Shown one piece after another: positions 40,467-49,778 of a stretch of 64,000 nucleotides of DNA. This stretch comes from Hasllibacter sp. MH4015 (GTDB taxonomy: Bacteria > Pseudomonadota > Alphaproteobacteria > Rhodobacterales > Rhodobacteraceae). The position numbers and the translations under genes were made by a program. The notes beneath the pieces were generated by a model. It ran no database searches. It saw only the letters and a program-made list of their open reading frames with translations, and had not been told where the DNA came from. The stretch is taken from the NCBI RefSeq assembly GCF_020177575.1, contig NZ_JAHTBK010000001.1, forward strand, positions 3,054,001 through 3,118,000. Reading direction: 5' to 3'. Position 1 is the first letter of the stretch. Every line of letters begins with the position of its first letter.

Positions 40467-40868
40467 TGGTGCTGTGCTTCGTTGGAAAGGGATGCCCCCT
40501 TCGCAAGGAAGGGGGCATCAGGTACCCCGCGTCAGGACAGGCGCGGGGCCAGGGAGAGAGAATGGACGGGTGATCGAAGAGCGTCGTCTTGTCGTGTCTG
40601 GCACGGTGGCATGACCGAAAACTCCAATCTGAAATCGCCCCACAATGGAGCGCGATTCTCGGTCGTTCATGGAGTGAATAAGGTGTGAACCCTGCCGGGG
40701 CCGAGACCGCAGGCGGGCCAGAGACGTCGCAACCCGCTGTTTTCAATGCAGAATAAGCTCCCTTGCACAATTCCACGCCAAGCTGACCCAGCGTAATGTG
40801 AAAAAAGCGTGAAAGCCCTTTGTGAAACCGGCGCTCTGTGGCTGACTGGCGACGGAGGGGAAAAGGTC
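40467..40868. other. 402-nt intergenic region between divergent operons
   Basis: No plausible gene lies in this gap. It contains two hairpins near the left end (40491-40519 and 40525-40548), which would lie in the 5' leader of the minus-strand operon. The rest is unstructured and somewhat less GC-rich, and presumably holds the promoters of both units. I see no recognisable sigma-factor consensus, including no EcfG-type site with good spacing. Confidence 0.5.
40491..40548. repeat. Two tandem hairpins in the intergenic region
   Basis: GATGCCCCCTTC/GAAGGGGGCATC (40491-40502 with 40508-40519) is a perfect 12-bp stem with a 5-nt loop. Five nt later CCCCGCG/CGCGGGG (40525-40531 with 40542-40548) forms a second stem. 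Neither is followed by a T run on either strand, so they are not classic terminators. They may be leader structures of the minus-strand membrane protein mRNA. Confidence 0.5.
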
Positions 40869-42506
40869 ATGACGAATTGTATTTCAATTCGACTTTTCGG
40901 CGCCTTTCGGCTGGAGACGGTCGAGGGGGAGGAAATCTTGATCCGCAGCGCGAAGCTGCGTGGATTGATTGCCTTGCTTGCCCTGGCCCCTGATGGAACC
41001 CATTCACGTTCATGGATCCAGCAGGTCCTGTGGGGGAGGTCCGGATCGGAATTAGGACGATCCAGTCTGCGTCGTGCTCTGTCGGACCTCAGGCGGAGCA
41101 TGGGCGAGACGTTCGAGCTCCTTTTCTCCGCCACGAATTCCGAGGTGCGGCTGAACCAGGCCGCGGTGCAGATTACTGGGTCGCCCAGTGACGGCGAATT
41201 TCTCGAAGGTATCGACATCAACGAACCGCGGTTCAACGAATGGCTGTCCGAGCGGCGAGAGCAGGCCTATGACCGCCGTCTGCGCCTCCCGTCCGTCATC
41301 AGTGCCCGCCTTTCGCCGTCGGTCTGCGTGGTGCCATTCTGCCCGGTCGTCCCCGATGAGCAGGCCCGGCACCTCGGCGATCTTATGGCGCTCGAAGTGA
41401 CGCGAGACCTGTCGCGCTGCACGATTGTCGATACGATCTCGCACCTGTCCAGCCGACGATTTCAGTACCCAACGCTCGATCTTGCGACGCTTCGCCAACA
41501 GCTCAACGCCGATTACCTGCTGTTCGGCACGATCCGCCTGATGGGGACGGAGCTTGCCGTGTCCTGCGACCTCGTCGAATTGCAATCGGAACGTGTGTGC
41601 TGGAGCCGGCAATTGTCCATGGCCCTGTCGGAAATCTCTGCCGCGGATTGGGCCGCCCCGCGCGACATCGCGCAAATGACGCTGGAGACGATCCTGTCAC
41701 AATCGGTCCATGCGGTACAAAGCCGGGATCGCTTCCGCCTTCAGGTTCACCAACGCCTGATGGCCGCCATCAGCATGATGCACCAGCACCAGAAGGTCGT
41801 GGTGCAGCAGGCACGCACCTTGATGGAGGAGCTGATCGAGGAATTTCCCGGCCACGCCGTTCTACATGCCTGGCTTGCGAAGTTCTACATTCTCAATGCC
41901 AACCAAGCATGGAGCACGGACATCAAGGCAGACGGCGCGCGTGCGCTGCATCTGGTCCAGCAGGCACTGGCGCTTGACCCGGCCTGCTCGTTCTCCCGTG
42001 CGATCCACGGCATGGTGTTAAGCCATTTTCACGATGATTTCACGCGCGGCGCGATCGAGATGGACATGGCGTTAGAGACCGATTCCAGCAACTCGCTGGC
42101 GTGGCTCCTCAAAGGCGCGATGCTGTCGTTCTCGGACCAAGGGGCGGAGGCTGTGCTGTGCACCTCGAAGGCGCGCAACCTGTCGCCGCTTGATCCGCAT
42201 CGCTACTACTTCGATTGCCTGTCTGGAACGGCGCATCTGGCCATAGAGGATTACGGAACCGCGCTTCGCTTGGCAGAGCGGTCGTATCTGGCCAACCCGC
42301 GCCATGCCTCCACCCTTCGCGTTCGCACCATTGCCCTGCAAAACCTCGACCGCCACGAAGACGCGGTGCAAAGCGCGCAGGAAATCTTGCAGCGCGACCC
42401 GAATTTCACCGTCGAGGGCTACCTGAAATTCCACCCGGCCGCCAATTTCCGGACCGGTGAGAACTGGGCCAAGGCCCTGTCGGACGCGGGCATACCGCTG
42501 CGCTAA
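40869..42506 (+). CDS. SARP-type winged-helix / TolB-like / TPR regulator
   Basis: The protein has 545 residues from ATG 40869, preceded by GGAGGGG. Residues 1-85 are a SARP/OmpR-type winged helix (ISIRLFGAFRLE, LRGLIALLALAPDGTHSR, then SLRRALSDLRRSM). Residues about 145-270 resemble a TolB-N/FlgO-like domain (VCVVPFCPVV, LMALEVTRDLSRCTIVDTISHL, ADYLLFGTIRLMGTELAVSCDLV). Residues about 310-525 are helical TPR-like repeats. It lacks any membrane segment. Its gene precedes the haloperoxidase-like and subtilase genes and probably controls them. Confidence 0.8.
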   Translation: MTNCISIRLFGAFRLETVEGEEILIRSAKLRGLIALLALAPDGTHSRSWIQQVLWGRSGSELGRSSLRRALSDLRRSMGETFELLFSATNSEVRLNQAAVQITGSPSDGEFLEGIDINEPRFNEWLSERREQAYDRRLRLPSVISARLSPSVCVVPFCPVVPDEQARHLGDLMALEVTRDLSRCTIVDTISHLSSRRFQYPTLDLATLRQQLNADYLLFGTIRLMGTELAVSCDLVELQSERVCWSRQLSMALSEISAADWAAPRDIAQMTLETILSQSVHAVQSRDRFRLQVHQRLMAAISMMHQHQKVVVQQARTLMEELIEEFPGHAVLHAWLAKFYILNANQAWSTDIKADGARALHLVQQALALDPACSFSRAIHGMVLSHFHDDFTRGAIEMDMALETDSSNSLAWLLKGAMLSFSDQGAEAVLCTSKARNLSPLDPHRYYFDCLSGTAHLAIEDYGTALRLAERSYLANPRHASTLRVRTIALQNLDRHEDAVQSAQEILQRDPNFTVEGYLKFHPAANFRTGENWAKALSDAGIPLR

Positions 42507-42527
42507 CCTAAGAAGAGAGTATCTGCG

Positions 42528-43745
42528 ATGTCGACCACAGCAACATCATCGGGCGCCTCCGGGGCGTCAGGCGCTTCCGGCGCGTCGGGTGCATCCGGGG
42601 CCTCCGGCGCATCGGGAGCGTCAGGCGCGTCCGGAGCCTCGGGCGCATCTGGTGCGTCGGGGGCTTCCGGCGCATCCGGCGCGGCAGGCAGCTACGGTTC
42701 CTTCCTGTCGGGCGCGTCGATCATGGCGCGCGACGGGATCGCGGGATATTGGCAGCACAGCACGCGGACCCCGCCGCACCTGGCAGATTCCGACGCCTAC
42801 GCGCGCTTCAGCGCTCCGTGGGTCCGTGCCATCACGATGGAGAACGAGATCGTCGGCCCGCTGGTTTTCAAGGAGCGGAACGATTGCGACGACGCTAATA
42901 CGCCAGCCGTTTCCATCTATCACACCGCCAAGACCATCCCCGACGCGGCACCGGCCTTGGGTGACGTCGCCGATCTGGAAACCCAGACGCAACTGCTCGC
43001 CGATCTGATTGCGCCGACCCCGGCCATCCTCGCCCAGCAACTCGACCTTGTGGCCAATTACATTCCGCAACGGAGCGAACGGCTTGGCGAGGCTGTGGGC
43101 CAGATCGGGTTTCCGACGCCGTTTTTCGAAACGGTCCTGCCGCTGCACCCGGCGTCCAGGAAATTCACGCGAGAGTTGGTGAGCATTGCGCAATCTTCGG
43201 CGTCCGAAGTCGTGATACGGGTCAAGAAGGCCCTGCGATGCCGCCGCCCGAACGAATTCTCCCCGCAATTGCAACCCATCGTGCCCACCCCGGGCCATGG
43301 AACGCTGCCAAGCGGTCATTCGACCGAGGCTTTTGTCGTTGCCCGGATGCTCGATCACCTGATGAACGACACCGGCTACGATGGCGGCGCATCCGATTGG
43401 GCGACGATGCTTTTGCGCCAAGCCCATCGCATCGCGGTAAACCGCACTGTTGCGGGGGTGCATTTCCCCGTGGATTCGCTTGCCGGTGCCGCACTTGGCC
43501 TGATGTTGGGCGACTACATCGTCAGCCTCGCGAAACAAGATGCCGGAGAGATCGGGGCCTTCAAGTTCGTCGGGTCCGAGATGGGGTCGCGCGACTTCTT
43601 GTTCGGCAGCTACTTCGCCGGGACTGCGCTGCAATTGCAGGACGGCATTTCGGAGCTGCCCCAGAATGTCGGCTTGGCCCACGGGGTCGAGGATGCGCCG
43701 ACCCTCGCATGGCTCTGGACCAAGGCGATGGAAGAATGGGCCTGA
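42528..43745 (+). CDS. Vanadium haloperoxidase/PAP2-fold protein with Ser-Gly-Ala repeat N-terminus
   Basis: The protein has 405 residues. Residues 8-52 are fifteen Ser-Gly-Ala tripeptides. The C-terminal half holds the three PAP2/vanadium haloperoxidase motifs: Lys-x6-Arg-Pro in KKALRCRRP near 232-240, PSGHST at 261-266, and Arg306-x5-His312-x3-Asp316 in NRTVAGVHFPVD. All phosphate/vanadate-binding residues are present, so phosphatase or haloperoxidase activity is possible. There is no signal peptide. It follows the regulator by 21 nt and precedes the subtilase by 13 nt. Confidence 0.8.
   Translation: MSTTATSSGASGASGASGASGASGASGASGASGASGASGASGASGASGASGAAGSYGSFLSGASIMARDGIAGYWQHSTRTPPHLADSDAYARFSAPWVRAITMENEIVGPLVFKERNDCDDANTPAVSIYHTAKTIPDAAPALGDVADLETQTQLLADLIAPTPAILAQQLDLVANYIPQRSERLGEAVGQIGFPTPFFETVLPLHPASRKFTRELVSIAQSSASEVVIRVKKALRCRRPNEFSPQLQPIVPTPGHGTLPSGHSTEAFVVARMLDHLMNDTGYDGGASDWATMLLRQAHRIAVNRTVAGVHFPVDSLAGAALGLMLGDYIVSLAKQDAGEIGAFKFVGSEMGSRDFLFGSYFAGTALQLQDGISELPQNVGLAHGVEDAPTLAWLWTKAMEEWA
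42549..42683 (+). repeat. (Ser-Gly-Ala)15 coding repeat
   Basis: Fifteen 9-nt units encode Ser-Gly-Ala without exception, but codons vary widely (TCN, GGN and GCN are mixed from unit to unit). The protein sequence is therefore kept while the DNA has diverged, indicating selection on the peptide and not a recent slippage expansion. Confidence 0.9.
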
Positions 43746-43758
43746 GGGGGACAACGCC

Positions 43759-45705
43759 ATGCCGTTGACCTACGCATTGGCAAAACGCGCCTCCACGCCC
43801 GCGACCGCATCGGGCGAACCGCTCGACCCCTATACGGACTGGGACACGTCCGAAGGGGCCGCATATAGCGAAATCTCACGGCTTGGGGCGGTCCGGCCCG
43901 AAGTCGTGTCCGCGCGTCATGTTTTGAACCTTGATCCCATGGCGCGAGATGTCCGGGTGGAGACGTTGGGACGGGACGGCCAGAACCGTGAACCTTTTGA
44001 CAAGGCCGGTGGAAAGGCACGGGTGATAAGCCGTCTTCCAGTGCCACCGTCCAGTATCCCGCTGTCACCGCCCAAGTCGGACGGAACACAGGGGGGTGCG
44101 CATGTCCTGCATGACGGCGCGAACCCCGCCAACATGGTGATAACCGCGATTATCGACACCGCGATAAATCCCTTCAACACACGCTTCCGGGTGCCGTCGC
44201 CGGACGGATCCATCCGCGGAGCACGCTGCGACTATATCTGGGCGCAGGCCGCCAAGAGCGATCCGATGTCCCCGGTCCCATTCGGGCGCGCGTGGATTCG
44301 CAAGGACCTTGAGGCGGAAATGGGCCGCTCGGCTGAGGATGAGGCGTTGTGGATGACCCATCTTGGCCTGATCTCGGACACGACCTCGGAATTCGGCGCA
44401 TCGCGCTTGAGCCTTGGCCACGGTACGCATGTCCTCGACGCAGCTGCCGGTTATGACCCGGATGTCGGGGACCGGGCGCGGGACCACCGGATCATCGCGG
44501 TGGAATTGCCGGAACTCGTGACGGCCGACACGTCGGGAAGCGCGCTTTATGGTGTTGTGCTGTGCGGTTTGCGGTACATCTTCGACCGGGCCGAACAGAT
44601 CTGCATCGCCGCGTCCCGCCCGGTTCCCCTCGTCCTGAACTTCAGCTTCGGCCTTGGAGCCGGTCCCCACGATGGCACGCATCCAATCGAGGCTGCGTTT
44701 CGCAGGATGCTTGCGGATTACGTGGAACGGATCGAGACGCTGTTTCCCAAGCGTCACGATGATGCCTCGGTGAAGGCGGACATCGTGCTGCCCGCCGGAA
44801 ACCGGCGTCTTGCCCAGGGCCACGCAATGTCGGACCGTGTGGATGCAAAGACCTCCTCCACAATTCTTAACCTCAGCTGGAAGACGCAACCGGCGGACCA
44901 CAGCTCCAATTATCTTGAGGTTTGGGCGCCCCTTGGTGCGCATATCTCCAAGGTCGCGCTACAGCCGCCCGGTGGCGGGCAGGAGTTGATTTGGACAATA
45001 CCGAAAGGCCGCATGCCCCACAGCATCGACATCACCCTGAACGACGCCGTGATCGGCAGGATGAACGTCGACCACCCCTATGCCAATGACAAGGACCCGG
45101 GTGCGTGCCGAACCGTGCGCCTGCTCATCGCGCTTGCCGGGACCGAAAATTACGACGGCGCCCCGATGTGCGAGCCCGGGCCTTGGCAGGTCAGCGTGGC
45201 AGCAGATGGACTGAGCAAGGGTCAATCCCTCCATGCCTGGGTGCAACGCGACGATCAGGCACTGGGCTTCGTCACACGGGGGCGGCCCTCTTACCTGGAC
45301 GAAGCCCCGTACGAAGGATCAAGGCGCCTGCCGCAGGGTGAAACGCGGGCAACCGATCCCGGCGATGACGGCGCCATCATCCGCCGGGCCGCGACGCTCA
45401 ACGGGCTGGCAACCCGTCCGCGCGACGGCGTGATCGAGGACCGCATACACATCATCGGTGGGATCTATGGCGAATTTGACGAAGCCTTGCATCTGCAGGG
45501 TAAAGAGGCGCCCTATTCCGCCTTGGGCGAGGGCGCGAAGACCAAATGCTACGTCCACGATCCCAACGCCCACAGGGCGAGCGACCGGTCCATTGATCGG
45601 TGGGGGCAATTCGCCGCCGGTATGCAAAGCGGTGCCGTCCGCGCGATGAATGGAACCAGCGTGGCGGCCCCGATCTATTCACGGGAGATTTTGGCGCGCG
45701 ATTGA
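43759..45705 (+). CDS. S8 (subtilisin-like) serine protease with large insertion
   Basis: The protein has 648 residues from ATG 43759. The catalytic set is complete and in subtilisin order: Asp133 in IIDTAIN, His221 in GHGTHV, the oxyanion Asn348 in PAGN, and Ser634 in NGTSVAAP. Between Asn348 and Ser634 lie about 285 residues, much more than in subtilisin, with beta-rich sequence resembling a jelly-roll insertion (SNYLEVWAPLGAHISKVAL). No signal peptide or propeptide is obvious, so it may act in the cytoplasm or leave by an unidentified route. It is the third gene of the regulator operon. Confidence 0.85.
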   Translation: MPLTYALAKRASTPATASGEPLDPYTDWDTSEGAAYSEISRLGAVRPEVVSARHVLNLDPMARDVRVETLGRDGQNREPFDKAGGKARVISRLPVPPSSIPLSPPKSDGTQGGAHVLHDGANPANMVITAIIDTAINPFNTRFRVPSPDGSIRGARCDYIWAQAAKSDPMSPVPFGRAWIRKDLEAEMGRSAEDEALWMTHLGLISDTTSEFGASRLSLGHGTHVLDAAAGYDPDVGDRARDHRIIAVELPELVTADTSGSALYGVVLCGLRYIFDRAEQICIAASRPVPLVLNFSFGLGAGPHDGTHPIEAAFRRMLADYVERIETLFPKRHDDASVKADIVLPAGNRRLAQGHAMSDRVDAKTSSTILNLSWKTQPADHSSNYLEVWAPLGAHISKVALQPPGGGQELIWTIPKGRMPHSIDITLNDAVIGRMNVDHPYANDKDPGACRTVRLLIALAGTENYDGAPMCEPGPWQVSVAADGLSKGQSLHAWVQRDDQALGFVTRGRPSYLDEAPYEGSRRLPQGETRATDPGDDGAIIRRAATLNGLATRPRDGVIEDRIHIIGGIYGEFDEALHLQGKEAPYSALGEGAKTKCYVHDPNAHRASDRSIDRWGQFAAGMQSGAVRAMNGTSVAAPIYSREILARD

Positions 45706-45738
45706 ACAGCCCTCATGCCTCCGCTTTCATTGACAGCG

Positions 45739-45753
45739 CGACATGATTTGTCG
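45739..45753. promoter_or_regulatory. Small dyad before the TetR gene
   Basis: CGACA-n5-TGTCG is a 5-5-5 dyad 3 nt upstream of the ATG at 45756. It may be an autoregulatory TetR site or may overlap the ribosome binding region. Evidence is limited to the symmetry. Confidence 0.3.
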
Positions 45754-45755
45754 AT

Positions 45756-46325
45756 ATGCCGTCCATGACCGACAAGGAAGAGATGATCGCCGCCGCCGCC
45801 ATCCGGGTCTTTTCCCGCTATGGCCTTAAGCGCGCGACGATGAACGATGTAGCGGACGAGGCAGGCGTAGTGCGCCAGACCCTCTACAACGTGTTTTCCA
45901 ACAAGAACGAGGTGATCGAGGGCGCGATCCGATACTATTGTGCCGGGATCCTGCAACGGACCCTAGCCGATTGGGACGGCGCGCAGACGCTGTCCGAAAA
46001 GCTCGATATCCTGTTCCAACATGCCGTGATTGACCCCTGGGACGCTTTAAGGGACGCCCCCGATGCCGCGGAGTTGGAGCAGGCTGCGCATCCGGCCGCA
46101 AGCGCCGCGATGGAGGAAGCCCAGGCCAATATCCATGCAGCCCTCACCGATTTGCTGCGCCCCCACGGACCGGCGCTGGCCGCCAAGGGACAAAGCCCCG
46201 AAAGCCTTGCCGCCTATCTTGTGACGGCGACCCACGGCATCAAACATAACACACCCGACCGTGACCGGTTGCTCGGCCTTCTTGCCACGCTGAAAACTTC
46301 TGTCGAAGTCATGGTGGACGGTTGA
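45756..46325 (+). CDS. TetR-family transcriptional regulator
   Basis: The protein has 189 residues (ATG 45765 is an alternative start). The N-terminal helix-turn-helix is typical: AAIRVFSRYGLKRATMNDVADEAGVVRQTLYNVFSNKNEVIEGAI. The C-terminal ligand domain is helical and not assignable. It stands 110 nt upstream of the molybdenum hydroxylase genes on the same strand, with an inverted repeat between, and probably regulates them. Confidence 0.85.
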   Translation: MPSMTDKEEMIAAAAIRVFSRYGLKRATMNDVADEAGVVRQTLYNVFSNKNEVIEGAIRYYCAGILQRTLADWDGAQTLSEKLDILFQHAVIDPWDALRDAPDAAELEQAAHPAASAAMEEAQANIHAALTDLLRPHGPALAAKGQSPESLAAYLVTATHGIKHNTPDRDRLLGLLATLKTSVEVMVDG

Positions 46326-46330
46326 CCTAT

Positions 46331-46359
46331 TTTGGACACGTATTGACCAATTGTCCAAA
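46331..46359. promoter_or_regulatory. Inverted repeat before the molybdenum hydroxylase operon (putative TetR operator)
   Basis: TTTGGACA (46331-46338) and TGTCCAAA (46352-46359) form a perfect 8-bp inverted repeat with a 13-nt spacer, 77 nt before the first structural gene. TetR proteins often bind such sites. Inferred from position and symmetry. Confidence 0.55.
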
Positions 46360-46435
46360 TCTACGCTACGATACTGACCAACGTCTTTGGCCGATCCCGA
46401 CCAGATGACACCAGACCAATGGACGGAGGCCCCAC

Positions 46436-46894
46436 ATGGAACTGACCGTGAACGGCGAATTGCGGGAGGTCGAGGTCGCGCCCGACATGCCGCTTCTCTG
46501 GGTCTTGCGAGAGGAGCTGGGCCTCACCGGCACGAAATTCGGATGTGGTATTGCGCAATGCGGGGCCTGCACGGTCCATATCGACGGTATCGCGGCGCGG
46601 TCTTGTCAGACGCGGATTGGCGACCTGGCCGGGGCGAACGTTACCACGATAGAGGGTTTGGGGACGCCCGAGGCGCTGCACGCGGTGCAGGCGGCCTGGG
46701 TCGAGCATCAGGTCGCGCAATGCGGCTATTGCCAGTCCGGCCAGGTGATGCAGGCCGTAGCCCTTCTGGATCTCAACCCTGCGCCGACGAATGAAGATAT
46801 TGATCTCGTGATGTCGGGCAACCTTTGCCGGTGCGGCACCTATCCGCGGATCCGGGCCGCAATCCATACCGCCGCCCGCAATCTGGAGGGGTGA
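46436..46894 (+). CDS. (2Fe-2S) subunit of a xanthine dehydrogenase-family hydroxylase (IorA/CoxS-like)
   Basis: The 152-residue protein has both iron-sulfur centres of the family: the plant-ferredoxin type in [16 protein letters not shown] (Cys37, 42, 45 and 57) and the helical type in QCGYCQSGQ with [10 protein letters not shown]. It passes electrons from the molybdenum subunit to the next carrier. No FAD subunit is encoded, matching isoquinoline 1-oxidoreductase and related aldehyde oxidoreductases that use a cytochrome. Confidence 0.92.
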   Translation: MELTVNGELREVEVAPDMPLLWVLREELGLTGTKFGCGIAQCGACTVHIDGIAARSCQTRIGDLAGANVTTIEGLGTPEALHAVQAAWVEHQVAQCGYCQSGQVMQAVALLDLNPAPTNEDIDLVMSGNLCRCGTYPRIRAAIHTAARNLEG

Positions 46895-46897
46895 GGG

Positions 46898-49138
46898 ATG
46901 AGCAAGCTGAAAACCTTCACCCGCCGCGCATTCCTCGTAGGCTCCGCCGCCGTTGCGGGCGGCGTGGCGTTCGGCACCTACATGGTGCAGCGGCCCCACG
47001 ATAATCCGCTGCTCGACGGACTTGCTGACGGCGCGGCGGCGTTCAATCCCTGGGTGCGCATTGATGCAACCGGGATCACGCTGATCACGCCGCACGCCGA
47101 TATCGGGCAGGGCGTGGCCTCCATGCAGGCCGCACTGATCGCGGAAGAGTTGGACCTGACCTGGGGTGAATTCGAAACCGAATTCGGTCAACCCGCTGCC
47201 GCTTACTGGAACACGGCGATGGCCAATGAAGGCGCGCCCCTCTTGCCGTGGGACGAAAGCTTCGGGGCGCGGACAATGCGAACCTCCGTCTCGTCCCTTG
47301 TGAAAGTGATGGGAGTTCAGGCCACGGGCGGCTCGACGACCACACCCGACAGCTTCATCAAGCTGCGAGAGGCCGGCGCGATGGCGCGGGAAACGCTGAA
47401 ACTGGCCGCAAGCAGGCGAACCGGCATTGCCGTGACCGACCTGCGCACCGAAGGCGGCGCGGTGCATCTGCCGGACGGAACCGCCCTGCCCTACACCGAT
47501 TTGGCGGCGGAGGCCGCATCGCTTGAGCCGGTACAGAACACACCCCTGCGCGATCCGTCCCAGTGGCGTTTGATCGGCAACGACATGCCCCGGATCGACA
47601 TCGTGGCGAAATCTACCGGGACTTTGGCATACGGCATCGACCTTGACGTGCCGGACATGGCGCGCGCATCGCTTCGCATGAACCCCCGCAAGGGCGCGGC
47701 GCTCAACAGCTTCGATGCGAGCGCTGCCGAGGCGATGGAAGGCGTGGAACAGGTGGTGGAGATCACCGGTGGTGTGGCCGTTGTCGCCTCGAACACGTGG
47801 TATGCAATGCAGGCCCTGGACGCGATCGAGTTCGATTGGGCACCAGCCGCTTATCCCGCAGAGCAGGCCGAACATTGGGCGGCCCTTGAGGCAAGCTTTA
47901 CCGAAGAACGCCTGGACAGCGAATGGCTCAATACCGGCAATGTGGACGCGGACATTCCGGGTGCGGAGGTGATGGAGGCCGAATATCGCGTGCCTTATGT
48001 TGCGCATCAGCCGCTGGAACCGCTCAATGCGATCGTGCTTGTGGAAGAGGACGAGGTACAGGTCTGGACCGGCCACCAGATGCCCCGCTTCCTGCAACAG
48101 CAGGTCGCCGCGATCACCGGGCACACGGCGGAACAGATCACGCTGCACAACCAATATTCCGGCGGCTCCTTCGGACATCGACTGGAATTCGACTACGTTC
48201 GGCAAGCCGCGGAAATCGCCATGCAGATGCCTGGTCGGCCGGTGAAGCTCACCTATAGCCGCGAGGATGATTTCGCCCAGGATTTCCCCCGTCAGATCAC
48301 GATGGGACGTGGGCGTGGCGCGGTCGTGAATGGCCAGGTTGTCAGCTTTGACGCCCAGATCGCAGCACCTTCCGTGATCCGCTCTCAGATGAGCCGGATG
48401 GGCCAATCTGTTCCGGGCCCGGATGCGCAATTGGCGGCGGGCGTATGGCAGCAACCTTACGGGTTTGAAAACGCGCGCGTGCGCACCTACGCGGTGGAGG
48501 GGCTTTCCCCCGTCTCCTCCTGGCGGTCCGTCGGTGCTTCGGCCAATGGATTCATCGCGGAGAGCTTTCTTGACGAGCTGATCCATGCCGCCGGTGCCGA
48601 TCCACTGGAAGAACGCATCCGCCTTTGCACCCTCGATGATGTCAGCCTGCGCGTGCTGGAAGCCGTGGGCGAGATGTCGAATTGGGGCGAGGCATTGCCC
48701 GATGGCACAGGTCGCGGCGTTGCCTTCGTGCATTCCTTCGGCGTCCCCACCGCGGAGGTGGTCGAGGTGACGGAAACGGCGGCAGGCATCCGCATCGACA
48801 AGGTCTGGATCGCCGCGGATGTGGGGCGCGTCGTGGATCCGGTGAATTTCGAGAACCTGGTGCAGGGCGGTGTTGTCTGGGGCCTTGGTCACGCGATCAA
48901 TTCGGAGATTACATATTCGGACGGGATTGCCGAGCAGACCAACTTCCACGCCCATGAAGGAATGCGGATGCATCAGACGCCGGAGATCTTCGTGCGTGGG
49001 CTGGAGAACGGACACATTCGCGGCATCGGGGAACCGCCTGTGCCACCCACGCCTCCCGCGCTGGCCAATGCCATTTTCGCCGCCACCGGACAGCGCATCC
49101 GAGAGATGCCGTTCTGGAACCACATCGATTTCGTCTAG
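46898..49138 (+). CDS. Molybdopterin-binding subunit of a xanthine dehydrogenase-family hydroxylase (IorB-like)
   Basis: The 746-residue protein begins with a Tat signal (TRRAFLVGS, Arg9-Arg10), so it is exported folded with its cofactor and partner. Molybdopterin motifs include [29 protein letters not shown], and the catalytic Glu in [18 protein letters not shown] near 711. It oxidises an aldehyde or N-heterocycle with water-derived oxygen. The small subunit starts 4 nt upstream and has no signal of its own, which fits co-export. Confidence 0.9.
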   Translation: MSKLKTFTRRAFLVGSAAVAGGVAFGTYMVQRPHDNPLLDGLADGAAAFNPWVRIDATGITLITPHADIGQGVASMQAALIAEELDLTWGEFETEFGQPAAAYWNTAMANEGAPLLPWDESFGARTMRTSVSSLVKVMGVQATGGSTTTPDSFIKLREAGAMARETLKLAASRRTGIAVTDLRTEGGAVHLPDGTALPYTDLAAEAASLEPVQNTPLRDPSQWRLIGNDMPRIDIVAKSTGTLAYGIDLDVPDMARASLRMNPRKGAALNSFDASAAEAMEGVEQVVEITGGVAVVASNTWYAMQALDAIEFDWAPAAYPAEQAEHWAALEASFTEERLDSEWLNTGNVDADIPGAEVMEAEYRVPYVAHQPLEPLNAIVLVEEDEVQVWTGHQMPRFLQQQVAAITGHTAEQITLHNQYSGGSFGHRLEFDYVRQAAEIAMQMPGRPVKLTYSREDDFAQDFPRQITMGRGRGAVVNGQVVSFDAQIAAPSVIRSQMSRMGQSVPGPDAQLAAGVWQQPYGFENARVRTYAVEGLSPVSSWRSVGASANGFIAESFLDELIHAAGADPLEERIRLCTLDDVSLRVLEAVGEMSNWGEALPDGTGRGVAFVHSFGVPTAEVVEVTETAAGIRIDKVWIAADVGRVVDPVNFENLVQGGVVWGLGHAINSEITYSDGIAEQTNFHAHEGMRMHQTPEIFVRGLENGHIRGIGEPPVPPTPPALANAIFAATGQRIREMPFWNHIDFV

Positions 49139-49150
49139 GGGGATTGGTCG

Positions 49151-49771
49151 ATGAAACACCCGCTTATCCTCGCACTTGCCGTGATCGGGGCCGCCGGCCT
49201 TGCCCTTGCCGACGGCACCGATGTCGTGATTGATCCGCCCGCAGAAGGCTCCATCACCCAGGCCGAAGGGCTGGCGGCGTGGGGGCGCATATTCGAGGTC
49301 ACGTCCCATCCGCGATGTTCCAATTGCCATGTCGGGCCAGACAATCGCCCCATGTGGTCTGGACCTTCCTACGGCCGCACGCGGCCCCACGGAATGAACA
49401 TCAACGCGGGCGAAAGCAGGATCGGGGCGGAGTACGTTCAATGCCAGACTTGCCACGCCTACAGCGAGGGCGGTGGCAACAATGCGCCGCAGATGGCCCC
49501 GCAAGTGGCGATGACGTGGCAGCTGCCCCCGGTCGAAGCCGAATGGTTCGGGCGCAGCACGGAGGAAATCTGCGCCCAGCTGCGTGATCCCGCCCGCAAT
49601 GGTGACCGGGATATGATCGCGCTGGCCAGCCATCTGGAACATGACCTTATCCTGCATTGGGCGTGGTCGCCGGGTGGCGGACGTGAACCGGCGCCCTATT
49701 CCCTGCAAGAGCATGTGAATGACGTCCTTGCCTGGGGCGTGGCCGGGTATCCCTGCCCGCACGATCAGTGA
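49151..49771 (+). CDS. Periplasmic diheme c-type cytochrome linked to the hydroxylase
   Basis: The protein has 206 residues with a signal peptide (residues 1-20, ending LALA). Two haem attachment sites are CSNCH at 56-60 and CQTCH at 98-102. It is not a standard cytochrome c fold by pattern. It lies 12 nt after the molybdenum subunit and probably accepts its electrons and passes them to the respiratory chain, replacing the absent FAD subunit. Confidence 0.82.
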   Translation: MKHPLILALAVIGAAGLALADGTDVVIDPPAEGSITQAEGLAAWGRIFEVTSHPRCSNCHVGPDNRPMWSGPSYGRTRPHGMNINAGESRIGAEYVQCQTCHAYSEGGGNNAPQMAPQVAMTWQLPPVEAEWFGRSTEEICAQLRDPARNGDRDMIALASHLEHDLILHWAWSPGGGREPAPYSLQEHVNDVLAWGVAGYPCPHDQ

Positions 49772-49778
49772 GGGACCA

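Noticed and set aside
42549-42683. The 9-nt periodic region as a CRISPR array or minisatellite
   Set aside because: Units are coding, codon-diverse and without spacers; it is a peptide repeat inside a gene.
46361-49762. A 1133-codon open frame on the minus strand across the molybdenum hydroxylase genes
   Set aside because: It is rich in His, Arg and Gly with no domain pattern and lies fully opposite three well-recognised genes; it is a shadow frame of GC-rich coding sequence.
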